From Bufo bufo (Eukaryota > Chordata > Amphibia > Anura > Bufonidae): a stretch of DNA of 64,000 nucleotides. The position numbers were made by a program, and so were the translations under genes. This document shows, piece by piece, positions 10,961-23,385 of this stretch. Each line of letters opens with the position of its first letter. Within the stretch, counting starts at the first letter, position 1. The DNA is taken from the NCBI RefSeq assembly GCF_905171765.1, contig NC_053390.1:330744294-330808293 (forward strand). The letters are read 5' to 3'. The notes beneath the pieces are model-generated. The model was not told where the DNA came from. It was given only the letters and a program-made list of their open reading frames with translations, and searched no databases.

Positions 10961-11859
10961 GACCACCTTAGCTCAGTCTAGACTGCACAGCCATCCCAAC
11001 TGAACTTGTTAGGGCTTTAGAGGCTCTTGATCAGCCTCTCTGGGCCCCTGTCTGCTTTGATATTGACTTCAGGAACTAAGGGGATATGTTCCAAACTTGG
11101 ATGACCTATATTTACCCTAAAGGACTGTAGTAATGATTTTTGTTTCATAGCAGATAACAAGGGTCGCCACAATTGTATCCAGCTCTGAAGAGTTTACCCG
11201 ACTCACCCTACCATTATCTGTAACCTACAATCTAAGCCCTAGAGGACAGCACTTTACCTGTGGTAATCAACATCATTGTCAGGAACTTTGCCATATTCCT
11301 GTGCACGACTGTTCCAGGAGGGTTGCCATGCTGACCAGCCAAGTCCCAGATGAGTTAGGTGGGGGATTTGAGTCAGGCACTTTCTGATTATATGCTGTCG
11401 GGGTGAGTTGGACCAAACCTTGTAGCAGCGGGCACCCAGAAAAATCACTGTGACTGCTTGGAGTGCTGTTCCCCTTCTTTCTGATTGTCAGTGCCTGCCA
11501 TTTTTTTCCTTGCTCCTGTTTTTTCTGTGCATGCAGAACAGTGCTGCATTTCTGTTGTACCTTCATCTGTATTAAAAATTGGCTTGTTCCTGGATTAACC
11601 CCTTGCTTACTGATTAGGCTTCCGCTCATTCTCCTGACTTACATGCCAGTGGAAGGCCTTGTTCACATCTACGTTTGTGGATCCAGCAGGCTGTTCGACA
11701 CAGACATTTGCCAGATCCTCTACTTCAATGCTGGATTTCGCGATGTTCATTTTTCAGCATAAAAATATAATAAGGGCTCATTCAGACAACTGTATCTGCA
11801 TTGGGGTCCACAAATTGCGGATCCGCAAAACATGGATACTAGCCTTTTCCGCAATAAAC
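10961..11859. other. Intergenic, unassigned repeats
   Basis: No supported gene. Part of 11,250-11,650 has LTR-like composition, but no paired terminal repeats were found. About 11,770-11,860 has the gggctcattcagacaactg end of a Harbinger-like MITE. Confidence 0.35.
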
Positions 11860-11999
11860 CTAAAGGTGTCAGCCCTTTACAGAGTGATGAGAGGGGAGTT
11901 GCAGAGAGTGATGGACAAAAGGAAAGCTATTAAATATATTCACTGAGGAAAATAAACTGTCAGATGAAATTCAGAGTGTAAAAGTAAATTCCCCATTAA

Positions 12000-12414
12000 G
12001 GCCTCTCACACGACCGTATGGCCTTTTCAGTGTTTTGCGGTCTGTTTTTTACGGATCTGTTCCGTTTTTTGTTTCTGTTCCGTTTTTCCGTATGGCATAT
12101 ACAGTAATTACATAGAAAAAATTGGGCTGGGCATAGCATTTTCAATAGATGGTTCCGCAAAAACGGAACGGATACAGATGCATTTCCGTATGTGTTCCGT
12201 TTTTTTTGCTGACCCATTGACTTGAATGGAGCCACGGAACGTGATTTGCGGGCAATAATAGGACATGTTCTATCATTCAACGGAAATACGGAATGCATAC
12301 GGAGTACATTCCGTTTTTTTTGCGGAACCATTGAAATTAATGGTTCCATATACAGAATGCAAAAAACGGCCCATAAACGGGAGGGGAAAAAAACGGTTGT
12401 GTGAAAGAGGTCTA
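12000..12414. mobile_element. PIF/Harbinger-type MITE inside the CR1 copy
   Basis: Ends GGCCTCTCACACGACCGT and the inverted AACGGTTGTGTGAAAGAGGTC are flanked by TAA on both sides, fitting the 3-bp TWA target of PIF/Harbinger transposons. The CR1 reading resumes after it. There is no coding capacity. Confidence 0.75.
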
Positions 12415-12908
12415 AAAGTGCCCTGTCTGACCCAGGAAGATGTGCAGCGGTGTCTTAAAAAGATTAAAATAGAGACAAATTGCCAGGACCAGATGGCATA
12501 ACACCCCTGTATCCTTAGAGAAGGAAGTAATGTCATAGCCAGACGCTTATTTATGATATTTAAGGACTCTATATTGACAGGGAGTGTTCCACAGAATTGG
12601 CGCCTAGCAAATGTGGTGCCAGTATTTAAAAAGGGGTCAAAAACAGAGCCCGGAAACTATAGGCCGGTAAGTTTAACATCTGTTGTGGGTAAACTGAAGG
12701 TTTTCTAAGAGATGCTATCTTGGAGTATCACAATGAAAATAAACAAATAACGCCATATCTGCATGGCTTCATGAGGGACCAGTCATGTCAAACTAATTTA
12801 ATCAGTTTCTATGAGGAGGTAAGTTCTAGACTTGATCGTGGCGAACCAATGGATGTCATATACCTTGCCATCTCCAAAGCATTTGATACTGTACCACATA
12901 AAAGGTTA

Positions 12909-13095
12909 CAACTGCAAAAAAGGGGGTCAGTCAGCACATCTCAATGTACATGTGAATGCCGCCATGGCTAGAAACAGTAAGAATCTCCAATTTCCAATAT
13001 AAGCGTAGCATTAGCACCAGAATAATTTCTATAACTATGGCATTATTGTACTTTATTTGTGTTTGCAGAGTGCTGCTGCATTGTGTTTTTTTCTT
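12909..13095. mobile_element. 187-bp insertion with 14-bp target duplication
   Basis: CACATAAAAGGTTA occurs at 12,895-12,908 and again at 13,096-13,109, and the CR1 frame is split exactly there. The insert begins caactgcaaaaaaggggg and ends ttgtgtttttttctt. It is a SINE or a fragment of a retroelement of unknown class. Confidence 0.75.
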
Positions 13096-14239
13096 CACAT
13101 AAAAGGTTAGTATATAAAATAAGAATGCTTGGACTGGGAGAAAATGTACAGTATGTGGGTAAGTAACTGGCTCAGTGACAGAAAACAGTACATACTCAGA
13201 TTGGGTCACAGTCACTAGTGGGGTGCCACAGGGGTCAGTATTGGGCCCTATTCTCTTTAATATATTTATTAATGATCTTGTAGAAGGCTTGCACAGTAAA
13301 ATATAAATTTTTGCAGATGACACTAAACTGTGTAAAGTAATTAACACAGAAGAGGACAGTATACAGCTACAGTTGGATCTGGATAGATTGGAGACTTGGA
13401 AAGAGTAGTGGCAGATGAGGTTTAACACTGACAAATGTAAGGTTATGCACATGGGAAGGAATAATGCAAGTCATCCGTACATACTAAATGGTAAAACCCT
13501 GGGTAACACTGACATGGAAAAGGACTTAGGAATTTTAGTGGACAGCAAATAACTAGAAACCAGTGCCAGGCTAGCTGCTGTGAAGGCCAATAAGATAATC
13601 GGTTGCATCAAAAGGGGCATAGATACAAATCACTAGTCAGACCACACATGGAGTACTGTGTACAGTTCTGGGCTCCTGTGAACAAGACAGACATAGCAGT
13701 GCTGGAGAGGGCAACTAAAGCAATAACTGGAATGGGTGGACTACAGTACCCAGACAGATAATCAAAATTAGGGCTATTCAGTTAAGAAAAAAAAGACGAC
13801 TGAGGGGAAATCTAATAACCATATAAATACATCAGGGGTCAATACAGAGATTTCTCCCATCATAAATTTTTACCCAGGACTGTGACAAGAGGACATCCTC
13901 TATGTCTAGAGGATAGGAGCATCTTCACAGATTCAGAAACCATATAGGGTTAATGTAACACCCTTATACACCTCCCAGTGTAATCTAGGAAGTCCACCAT
14001 AATGAGTAAAAATCAGAAATACGAAGCAAACAAGCAAAGCAAACCAAGTGTCCATAAGTGTGGAGGGGGCTAGATGTCCTTTTATAGGCTCAGAGTGCTC
14101 TACTTACCATTATTGGGATATTAACTGGATTAAAACCACAGCAGCCTCCAAATCCACTTTCCTTTAGATTTGGGGGCCAAAATACAAGAGCGCATGATGG
14201 ACTGCTCAGATTTTTCTCCAATTTGAGGACATCTGACTA

Positions 14240-14700
14240 TCCAAATGGTTCCAGGTCCCTTATACAAATAGATCCATGGTCAACAGAATACGGTAGACTG
14301 AATCTTGGACCTCCCGTCCTTGAGATGTTGCCACCACCTGAGAGATTAGCAAGATTAATAGGACAGGCAGCACTTGTCCAACCTGGAAGGATTGGTATTC
14401 CATAGGGATAGAATTTCTCTCTGCAGTGGCCACAGATGCTAGAGGGCCTAAGAAACTCCTTCCCAATGATGCCCAATACTTAATTAAAGTTCTGGTGGTA
14501 ACTATACGGGGAACTGATATGAAACTCGCCTCGAGGGATGTAGCAGCAAAACCATGGACTCGGAGTCTATGACAAATCTAAGGGATTGGATCCTGTTGGC
14601 AGAAATTTTGTTGGATCTCTCCCAATTTATCAACCCACCAAGGTACTGAAGAAAGTTGATCGTAATCTGGAGATGAGACTGCAACCGCTGTCTGGATGAA
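14240..14700 (-). pseudogene. Decayed DIRS-like reverse transcriptase fragment (tentative)
   Basis: The minus strand reads FLQYLGGLINWERSNKIS, then SLRFVIDSESMVLLLHPSRR, then a frame with RSFLGPLASVATAERNSIP. The order resembles the end of the RT palm and the connection domain of DIRS elements. Frameshifts and stops are present. Flanks 13,941-14,239 and 14,701-15,456 hold no other feature that I recognise. Confidence 0.4.
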
Positions 14701-15456
14701 GCCTTTATTAGTCAGTCGTCAAATTATGGAGCAGCCACCAGCTTTGTGACTGTATAAGGGGCTGAGGACAATCCAAAGGGAAAAAATGTTCAATGCAGAT
14801 GTCCGAGCTCTTTCCAAAAACAGTTTTTCATTAGAATTTCTTGTCGGCAGCATAAATAGGAAAATACAAGCAGGCATGTTTTAGATTAAGGGACACTATA
14901 AAATCTCTGTTCTAGAATGGCAATGTGCGGTGGAAGAGAGGTGGAATTTTTATCATAGACTGAACAATATTCAGAACCTATATGTCTGTGATAATTTCTT
15001 TGCAGACATAAAGGAAAACAAACACCCACCACGGGAAGGTCTAAGGCTATGGGAAGAGTGGCGTGAAAAAAAAAAAAATCAGACTTTTTGGGGTGTTTGT
15101 CCTTGAGAGTGTTTGTCTTTGAGAGTGCCTATCTTTGTACTGAGATCTAGAGGGTTCACTCAATACACACCAGACGACACAGTGTGTTTGTCGATTTTAT
15201 CCCCCTTTCTCCCATCCTGCAGAGGACATTTGAGGAAATAAAACATTAAAGTTATTACAAAACACTTCACGACCTACAAAGTATGGCAGAGGAGAAGGCA
15301 GCTTTAAGAAATAAAGCATGTGACAAAAAATCACTCCGAATAGAAAGGCTCTAAGACACCTAGAAACTGGTTGTGCTAAAAGAGATAGCAGCCCAGGCTC
15401 AGGGTCAAAGAAGGTGGAGACTCTACCATCACAGAATGTTGTATTACAATAATATA

Positions 15457-16931
15457 CACTACTCACAAAAAGTTAGAGATATTTGGCTTTCGAGTGAAAT
15501 TTATATAAAACGGAAAAAGTTCATGCTACAGTGATATATTATGAAAGTAGGGCATTTAAGTAGAAACATGCAATGGTGATTTCCTCATCTCAAACAAGTT
15601 ATTGAAACAAAAGCCAATAACAATGGTGGGTATACCCGCACAAAAAATGTCAGTATCAATAACTTGTTATGTGGCCCTGAGCATCAATTACAGCACGACA
15701 ATGATGTCTCATGCTGTTCACAAGTCGACTTCTTGTCTGCTAAGGCATGGCATCCCATTCCTCTTGAAGGGCGGCCCTCGGGTCATTGAAGTTCTGGGGT
15801 ATAGAGTTACGAGTCTTTACACGGCGACTCAGCTGATCCCATAGGTTTTCAATGGGATTCAGGTCTGGAGAAAGTGCAGGCCACTTCATTTGAGGTACCC
15901 CAGTCTCCAGCAGCCGTTCCCTAATGATGCGACCTCAATGAGCTGATGCGTTGTTGTCTATGAAGATGAAATTAGACCTGTGTTTTTTATCTAGAGGCAC
16001 AATGACTGGATTAATGTTATTCAAGTAGTATGGGCTTGTCACTGTACCATTCACAAAGTGTAGGGCATTTCTGTATTGACTAGACATACCTACCCAACAC
16101 CTCCACCACCAAAGGCAAACAGTGGCTGATGCATAACGCTCTCCTTAACGTCTCAAACATCGTTGGTGGCCATAATTTCTGCTCAGCGTGAACCGACTTT
16201 CATCAGCACTGAGGCCCACTGATCCCTCATCCAGCATAGGTGCTCCCTGGCCCATGTAAGACGATGACATCTGTGCCTGGTGGTGTGGTCTGGTATGCTT
16301 GCAGGTCGTCTAGCACACAGACCACACTGATGTAAATGGATTCAAATGGTCTGACATGACACTTCACTTCCTCTCACCTCCCTTAAATGTGCATGGGGTT
16401 GTGTGGTGTTCATCATCTGGTTCCACAGGACATTGTTTACAATGAAGTGGTCATCAGTGTAGGATATGGCCAAAGGACGTCCACTTCTATGCCTTTCTGT
16501 GACTCTTCCAGTATCTCTGTTGCAACCTGCTGATGACACTCTAAGCTGAGGGGCCACTTCCGTCTGAGAAATCCTGCTTGAAACCTCACAATGGCGAAGT
16601 ACTGTTGATCAATTGTTAGATGTCGTCTTGGTCTCATGATATCAAAATGTGAACAGCATGATTAGGAGGACTGTTTACCAATCGTAATTAAACACGGAAA
16701 TTTATTGGGCAATTCATGGATCAAACACCTGTTGTGAATTTTGCCGTTAAGCTCCTTGTTGGAGAACAGCAAGTTGTGCAAAAAGTACTTAAACAGTGAA
16801 CAGTTGGACATATACATTCAAAAGTTAAGAGAAGGTCACATTAAGTTTACTTGTAAAGGTTAGAGTGCATTTTAGGTTCATCCTGAAATTTCACCCACAA
16901 GCCAAATATTCCTAACTTTTTGTGAGTGGTA
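15457..16931 (-). mobile_element. Tc1/mariner transposon with decayed transposase
   Basis: The inverted ends share ACTCACAAAAAGTTAG and TATTTGGCTT, and TA flanks the element. The transposase is on the minus strand. The paired HTH region reads MRPRRHLTIDQQYFAIVRFQ and TGRVTERHRSGRP (16,437-16,637), and the C-terminal block contains the Tc1 hallmark SPDLNPIENLW (about 15,845-15,880). Frameshifts and stops make it non-functional. The 1.47-kb length is typical of a full Tc1-like element. Confidence 0.9.
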
Positions 16932-17169
16932 TATATACATGTCAAACATAGTAAAGAACTCAAAAAATAAGCTTAGCAATACTGAGCAAAAAGGCAATAC
17001 AACTTTTAAATTTTTTCCCTCTGGTCAGTTGATGCAGAAAAAGAAAAACTGCTTAGAGGAGGTCCTTAGAACTTTATTTTAAGCCAAAAACTGGCTTAAT
17101 GCCATTTGTAAATGAAACCCGGCCCCAATGTTTAAAAAAAAAACACAAATTGTGCAGGTGGTCAAAAAC

Positions 17170-17860
17170 TGCCTAAATAATCCGGGCATTTTCTTGATGG
17201 TGAAAAAATATATACTGTACATATAGATAAATGTATTAGAACACCTACAGGAGCTTCTATGGCATTCCTTTGTACATCAATAGGCATTAATATGGAGTTA
17301 TCCCTCCCTTTGCAGCTAAAACAGCTTCTATTCTTCTCAGCAGCCTTTCTACAAGATTTTGGAGTGTGTCTGTGGGAATTTTTTCCCATTTTTCAAGACG
17401 AGCATTTGTGAGGTCAAGCACTGATGTTGATTGAGAGGGCCTGGCTCGCGATCTCTGTTCTAGTTCAACCCTAGGGTGTTTGTTATGGTTGAGATCAGAG
17501 CTCTGTATGAGCCAGTCAAGTTCTTCCACCCCAAGCTTACCCATCCATGTCTTTATGGACCGTGCTTTGCACAGTCATACTGGGACAGAAATAGGTCTTC
17601 CCCAAACTGTTCTCACAAAGCTGGAATACAATTGTCCAAAATATGTTGGTATGCTCAAGCATTAAAATTCCCCTTCACTGGAAGTAAGGGCTCTCGGTCA
17701 AAGCCTAAAAAACATTATTCCTCCTCCACCAAACTTTACCGTTGACACAATGCAATAAGGCAAGTGACATTCTTCTGGAATTTACTAAACACAGACTCGT
17801 CCATCAGACTGCCAAATGTAGAAACGTGATTAGTTACTCAAGAAAAAAAAGTTGAATAAC
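17170..17860 (-). pseudogene. Tc1-like transposase C-terminal fragment
   Basis: The minus-strand frame carries HPRVELEQRSRARPSQSTSV, then LTNARLEKWEKIPTDTLQNL, then VERLLRRIEAVLAAKGGITP, the tail of a Tc1/mariner-type transposase found widely in fish and frogs. More of the gene is visible in other frames out to about 17,850. Terminal repeats were not found. This is a different family from 15,457-16,931. Confidence 0.8.
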
Positions 17861-18264
17861 CCCATGCATGCCATCACAAGAGAAAGGGCTTACTTGCATG
17901 GACCCACTTATTTTTCCCAAAGAAATGAAGGAACAACTGTTCTAAAATTCATACAGACTTGCAACAACCTACATAAATCAGCACATCCCATCGAACATCA
18001 AGCAGATGAAGAGTAAGAAAATCTGGTTCTGATTAACTGAGGAGGCCACTATGGGAATTACACTTGAAATGGTGCTATGCAGTGGGTGAGGACCCAGTGT
18101 AGCACTTGAACAGATTTAGCTTGGGGCTACTCTCAAGGCCATTATCTAAGTGCCCTCTTGGTATTCATCCTTTAACCCCTATACAGAGACTTCGCTGCAG
18201 GGGAACCACCAGGCTGTTACCTTTCAAAGTTGTCTCTGTTTAAGTGACTGCTGACCCACAGAGG

Positions 18265-19425
18265 CAGGGCCGGATTAAGAGCATGATGGGCCTGGTGCTG
18301 AAGATTTTAATGGGCCTTTTTTTTATAGAAAATGAAAACGCACTTCACGGTCTTCCACTTTACGGCAGGACCCAGGGGAGAAGTCTGACCTGTCACTGTC
18401 CTGGTGAGTTCTGTAAAGGGTCGGCCTGGGAGATTACTCCTTGCGGTGCCAGCCCTGTCATCATCTGCCAGTCGGCCCAGTCCTTCTAACTGGGTAGCGG
18501 GGCGGCCGCCCGGCGACTCCAGCGAGACGGCCGCCCGGCGACTCCAGCGAGGCAGTGGCGGATCCAGAGCCTGGTCTCGGGAGGGACACTTCCAGATTAT
18601 TTTCTGTCCGCCACCACAAAACAATGGTGCTTATAGAACTACACAGTGTAGAAGTATACTGTATATTGTGTGGCACAGTGTATGCTATATGTCAGGCATC
18701 CTCAAACTGCGGCTCTCCAGCTGTTGTAAAACTACAACTTCCACAATGCCCTGCTGTAGGCTGATACCTGTAGGTTGTTCGGGCATGCTGGGAGTTGTAA
18801 TTTAGCAACAGCTGGAGGGCCGCAGTTTGAGGATGCCTGCTATATGTGTATAACATGAACATATTTCACATGAAAACACTTTGGCTGGGGGGCTCGGTGG
18901 AGCTGATGTTGTGTTTTATCCTAATGAGAAAGAGTAACAAGAGGGCTCCCCCCACGCCCTATCATGTGCCAGTAAAAAGAGGCGCCCCCCCATCATGTGC
19001 CAGTAAAAGACTTTTCCTAAAAGTATTGTAATACATCTATAAAAAAAAACACTTATACTTACCTCCATGTCAGCGATGCGATGCAGGCCTCTTCCGGCCT
19101 GTGTTCCACGCTGTACGGCTCAGGCGGCGCGATGATGTCATCGCGCCGCCTGCGCTGGCCTCTGATAGGCTGCAGGCACTAGGCCGGCAGCCTATCAGAG
19201 ACACAGGGGAGGGACACGCTTCTGCCCTGCCGCAGCACAGCCATCTGTATTGCTCTCATCTCCCTGTGCCGGCACGCCGCCCCCTAAGTTTTCAGCAGGG
19301 ACCGGGTCCAGGGCCGCGCCGCCAGCTCAGGGAGGGGGCAATTGTGGGCTGCTGCCTGCTGGGCCTATTTTCATGCAGGGGCCTGGAGCTGCAGCTCCAT
19401 CCGCCCCTATGTTAATCCGGCCCTG
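18265..19425. mobile_element. hAT-type non-autonomous element, 1.16 kb
   Basis: The inverted ends CAGGGCCGGATTAA and TTAATCCGGCCCTG are flanked by the 8-bp repeats cacagagg (18,257-18,264) and cacaaagg (19,426-19,433), one mismatch apart. An 8-bp duplication is the hAT signature. The GC-rich interior holds no transposase and hosts a second hAT MITE. Confidence 0.88.
18693..18839. mobile_element. hAT MITE nested in the larger hAT element
   Basis: A 147-bp palindrome with ends CAGGCATCCTCAAACTGCGG and its exact inverse. A perfect 8-bp target duplication, ctatatgt, is at 18,685-18,692 and 18,840-18,847. Worn relatives appear elsewhere, for example near 56,815-56,920. Confidence 0.92.
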
Positions 19426-19433
19426 CACAAAGG

Positions 19434-20340
19434 TCAAGGGAACACAAAGGAATCAGACAAAACTGTAGTCAGAGCAGGCAGCTCAGGATCAGTATGGAGC
19501 TTAGGCAGAAGTAAGGCAGGCAGCAAACGGTCAAAATCCAGGAAACAGGCAGGAGTCTGTATATGAGCAAACAAGAGTAAACAGAACACCTTTGCAGGAA
19601 CTTGTGTACTGGAACCTATTGCTCAGTCTTCTTCCCATAGGAGAAGGTGCCTTAAGTACCCCTGGGTGACCAGCCATTCACTGGGGAAAATCAAGATATG
19701 TACATGCTGGCCCCTTAAGAACCAGAGGAAGCGTGTGTGCATGCCCTATAGGCAGACAAGGGAAGTGCCAGCAAGGAGCAGGCCTCAGCCTGTAAAGTAT
19801 TAGGACAGTGCTGCACAAGCCACTGAACAGAAGAAGAGCGCCAGGGTACTGGTGAGCCGAACGCAGTCATGCCTGGCAGTTGCTGCTGCTTTAACACATG
19901 GTTCTTATAACACCTGGTGAGCAAACATTGACTGGGGAAAATCAAGGTGTGTTTCCATTGGCCCCTAAAGAGCCAGAGGAAGGGCATGTGCATCCTCTAA
20001 AGGCAGAGAAAGCAGGCCTCAGCTTGCAAAGGAGTAGGACAACACTGCTCCAGCAGCTGAACCATGGAACAGATGAGCAAAGTGGCAGTCATGCCAAGGA
20101 GAAAAGTGACCGTGGTTCTTCTAACCAGACAGTCTCTCAGATATGGTTCCTTGCAAGACAGTGCTTGTAGTTCACATATTCTACAGGCAGGAGAAAATGC
20201 TACAAGAAACATGGTTTTCCAGGAGAGGAATTTCAAATCTTCTTCAGAGAGGGTGTATTAGTAAGTCCAAGAAGGCACAGCCTGGTGGATATTTTGAGAA
20301 CTTTCTGTGTAGGTCTTGATATCTCCTGCGCTGCTAGAGA
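19434..20340. repeat. Unassigned repeat with a 250-bp tandem duplication
   Basis: cactggggaaaatcaag-type blocks at about 19,679 and 19,931 start two diverged copies of a unit of about 250 bp; both contain ggcccct, aagagccagaggaag and aagcaggcctcagc-like segments. It looks like retroelement UTR or LTR sequence. Similar gtcaaaaacagagcag sequence occurs at 54,230-54,480. No gene. Confidence 0.5.
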
Positions 20341-20399
20341 ATGCTCCCAATTTATTGATGATGAGGTGCAGGCCTTCTAAATTAGGCACATCCTCCAAC

Positions 20400-20900
20400 A
20401 GTCCGTGCGCCTAAACAGAGATCTACAAAAGCTCTGAGCTGCCGTAGATTTCTGGCTTCATTTGCACCAGAAAACTGGTGTAACTGAAGAGAAATTTGTC
20501 TCACCTGTTGGCCACATCCCTTTTGCGACTTTTTAAAACCCCTTTTCTGGGCAAGGAAGATGATAAATCTCCTCCACAGAGCACAGACTGGGAAAGGAAA
20601 ACATTCTAGAATGAACAATTCTCTAAATTCATGAGTAGGTTCTTCTAGTACTAGCCCTCCTAGTTGCAAACAAGGTCTAAAGTACTTCTTCTAACAAGCT
20701 TTTTTTCAGCATATTTTTTAGTTCTACAGGCAGTCAAATGAAGTGTGTCCAAAAAGTATATTTCTTTCTGAAGAAGTATGCATTCTGACTTGGGCAGGTT
20801 GATAGCATTAATTTGAGTGAGAACGAAGACCAAAAGGATCAGGGGTGAACCAAGTGGCCACCCTAGTTGTGAGTAGAATACTGCTAAGACACCATCCACA
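20400..20900 (-). pseudogene. DIRS-like pol fragment (tentative)
   Basis: The minus strand encodes INLPKSECILLQKEIYFLDT followed by LHLTACRTKKYAEKKL, a pattern like the DIRS RT segment after the palm (loop, short strand, then the basic helix). Only this short part is recognisable. The stretch at 20,900-21,820 holds no gene I can support. Confidence 0.4.
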
Positions 20901-23170
20901 CTTAGACACGACCTGGTCGTTCGTTTCCCTGAATCTGTACACCGCAGTAGCGTATTACAGTTACCTTACAAAAAGCATTATTGTCAGTCTTGGATTCTGC
21001 AAAGGAAGAGTGAAGGAGTACATTGAATCTAAACTAGGTCTATACCCCTACAAAACCATCCGGGGGGGAGATTTGCACTGTACATTGTTGGAACCATGTT
21101 CTGGGATTGCTGGAAGTACCACAACCCTCATTTTGCACTACAGGAAAATGTGACATTCTGTTTAATCTGGCCTGGTTGCTGACTCATGGTCTGGTTGCTA
21201 TTCTGGCCACTGCACACCCTGCCTTGCACCAACACAAATTTTAACACCAAGGACACCCCAAAATACCTCAGGCAGGAGCCCCAACACCAAGGGGAAAAAC
21301 AGTGCGCCCTTCTTTAACCCCACTGACCCTACGGAGCAATGATGTGAAGATCGCCATTGTGATAGATTTTACGCAGCCAGAGCCATTACCACAACCATCC
21401 TCCGCTCCAGCTCCTCAGGATCTTGATGCAGTCCCAACTCTGGAACCTGCCCCCATCTCAAGAATGGGGCCCCAAAGAGAATGGAGAGCAAGGTGGGCAT
21501 GTGCGGTCTGGCTATTTTTGGAAGTCCTATAGCAATGAACTGAGGGGTAGCCATGCATGCATGGCTTGCTCTCCATTCACTGCTTTGGGACTTCCAAATA
21601 TAGCAAAGAGTGCTCGCTCATCTAATTTCATTAGTACCATAGCAGTGAACAGAGAGGGTGGCGCGCATGCGCAGTGTGGTCTCCATTCACAGCGGACCTA
21701 GTTCTTGAGCTGGGGCAGGTCGCAGAGATGGAACCTGTATTTATTGGACATCTATGGCATATCCTGTCCATAAATGTTCCAGATGTAGCAGCACCTTTCA
21801 TACCTCTTCTGCTCTATCTAGAGGAAGATTTTGATATTGATGGCCTATCCTGAAGATAGGTCCCAGAACCCTGCCAATCAGCTGTTTGAAAAGGCTGCGT
21901 CATCTTCACAACTTACCAAGTATAGCGTCATACAGGCCCGGTGCTATAATAAGGCAGACCAAGCGGCCGCCTTAGGGCACTGAGAAGGGGGCGGAAAAAT
22001 GAAACTTTTTTTTTTTTTTTTCATTAATCACTTGCATGCCGCCGGCCTCCTGCGGCTGTTCTCCTCTGTCCTCATATCATTACCCTTCTCTCTGGGCTCC
22101 CGAATCCTGACAAGTTGTTTGAGGACCTTTTCCCACTCTGCCAATCAGTGGCTGCAGCTGTGTCACGTGTCAGGGCAGTGATTTCCCGCTGAGCCAATCA
22201 CTGTTCTGACACATGATACAGCTGCAGCCACTGATTGGCTGAGTGGGAAAGGTCCTCAAAGTCTTGTCGGGAGCACAGAGAGAAGATACCAGGACACAGA
22301 GGAGAAGGGGAGCTGCTGCAGACGGGAACAGGCCCAGGTGAGGAGCATCATTTTTTACACAACATTAATAGAGGGGGGAAATGTGCCATGTTGGGGGGGG
22401 GGGGGGTCAGGGGCGGACTGAGAACCCTCAGGGCCCCGGGCAAAATAAATCAAGGGCCCCCTTACAGGCCCCACCCATGTTCTGCTGCAAGCCCCACCCT
22501 TGTCCTGCCTCCATGCCCCGCCTCCAGCCACACCCTACACAATCTTTAATAAGATTTCAAAGTTAAAGCGATACAAAAGGCACCCAGACCACTTCAGCTC
22601 ATTGATGTGGTCTGGGTACAGTGTCCCTTTTGCAAATCCAGCTGCAATGTTCTAGAGAAACTGCATTGTTTACATTCCAGCAATAAGTCGGCCTCTAGTG
22701 GCTGGCAGCCACCTGAGGGCTTCCTGGAGTAAAACAGACCTTTGGTCTGGTATCTGACGCTGGGCGTCCTTACACTCTGCATGATGACCTCCAGGGTCAG
22801 ATTTTTCCCATAGGAAAGCATTGATTCAATGCTTTCGTATGGGGTGATCTAATCTCAGCGTCCATTAGTGAGCCTCTGTTAGAAGCAGTCCCCTCCACCT
22901 TGTACTTGTTCCACTGATCTGCTACTTGCGGGCTACGTGGGCATGAGTTCAGTCACTTCGGTGCATGATCCCGCGAGACCCGTGACCTACAGAGGCGGGT
23001 CTCGCGGGATCACGCGCAGCAGGACGGGATTGCGCACCGAAATGACTGAACTCATGCCCGCGCAGCCCACAAGTAGCGGAACAATTACAAGAGGGGTGGG
23101 GAATAGCCAAATAAAAAAAATATTTTGAACCAAAAGGTGTGCTTTTGGTGGGTTTTGAACTAATGGTGGT

Positions 23171-23298
23171 CTGTGGATGGCACTGTTGTGGGGGCTCTTT
23201 GGATGGCACTGTTGTGGGGGCTCTGTGGATGGCACTGTTGTGGGGGCTCTGTGGATGGCACTGTTGTGGGGGCTCTCTGGATGGCACTGTGGGTGACA
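23171..23298 (+). repeat. 26-bp minisatellite, about 5 units
   Basis: The unit gtggatggcactgttgtggg then ggctct repeats at exactly 26-bp steps (units start near 23,173, 23,199, 23,225, 23,251 and 23,277). Its open frame is a by-product of the repeat. Confidence 0.9.
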
Positions 23299-23385
23299 CA
23301 TATATAGCACCTTATGCTATATATGTGTCATCCACAGATCCCCCCATAACAGTGTCCCTGTGAGTGAATGACCCCCAATACAGGG

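Larger units (their letters stand above)
11860..13940 (+). pseudogene. CR1-type LINE reverse transcriptase, broken
   Basis: Plus-strand frames encode a LINE reverse transcriptase of the CR1/L2 group: an entry segment with LTQEDVQRCLKKIK, then NWRLANVVPVFKKGS, EPGNYRPVSLTSVVGKL, a palm segment with SKAFDTVPHKRL, then [20 protein letters not shown], the catalytic FADDTKL (about 13,313-13,333), and LGILVDSK. Stops and frameshifts interrupt it. It is split by a Harbinger-like MITE at 12,000-12,414 and a 187-bp insertion at 12,909-13,095. The 5' part and endonuclease are missing, as is usual for truncated LINE copies. Confidence 0.85.

Noticed and set aside
12931..13452. A 173-codon minus-strand frame
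   Set aside because: It is antisense to the CR1 reverse transcriptase and spans the 187-bp insertion.
22949..23310. Repeat-rich minus-strand frames (HNSAIHRAPTTVPS type)
   Set aside because: Produced by the 26-bp minisatellite, which is open in several frames.
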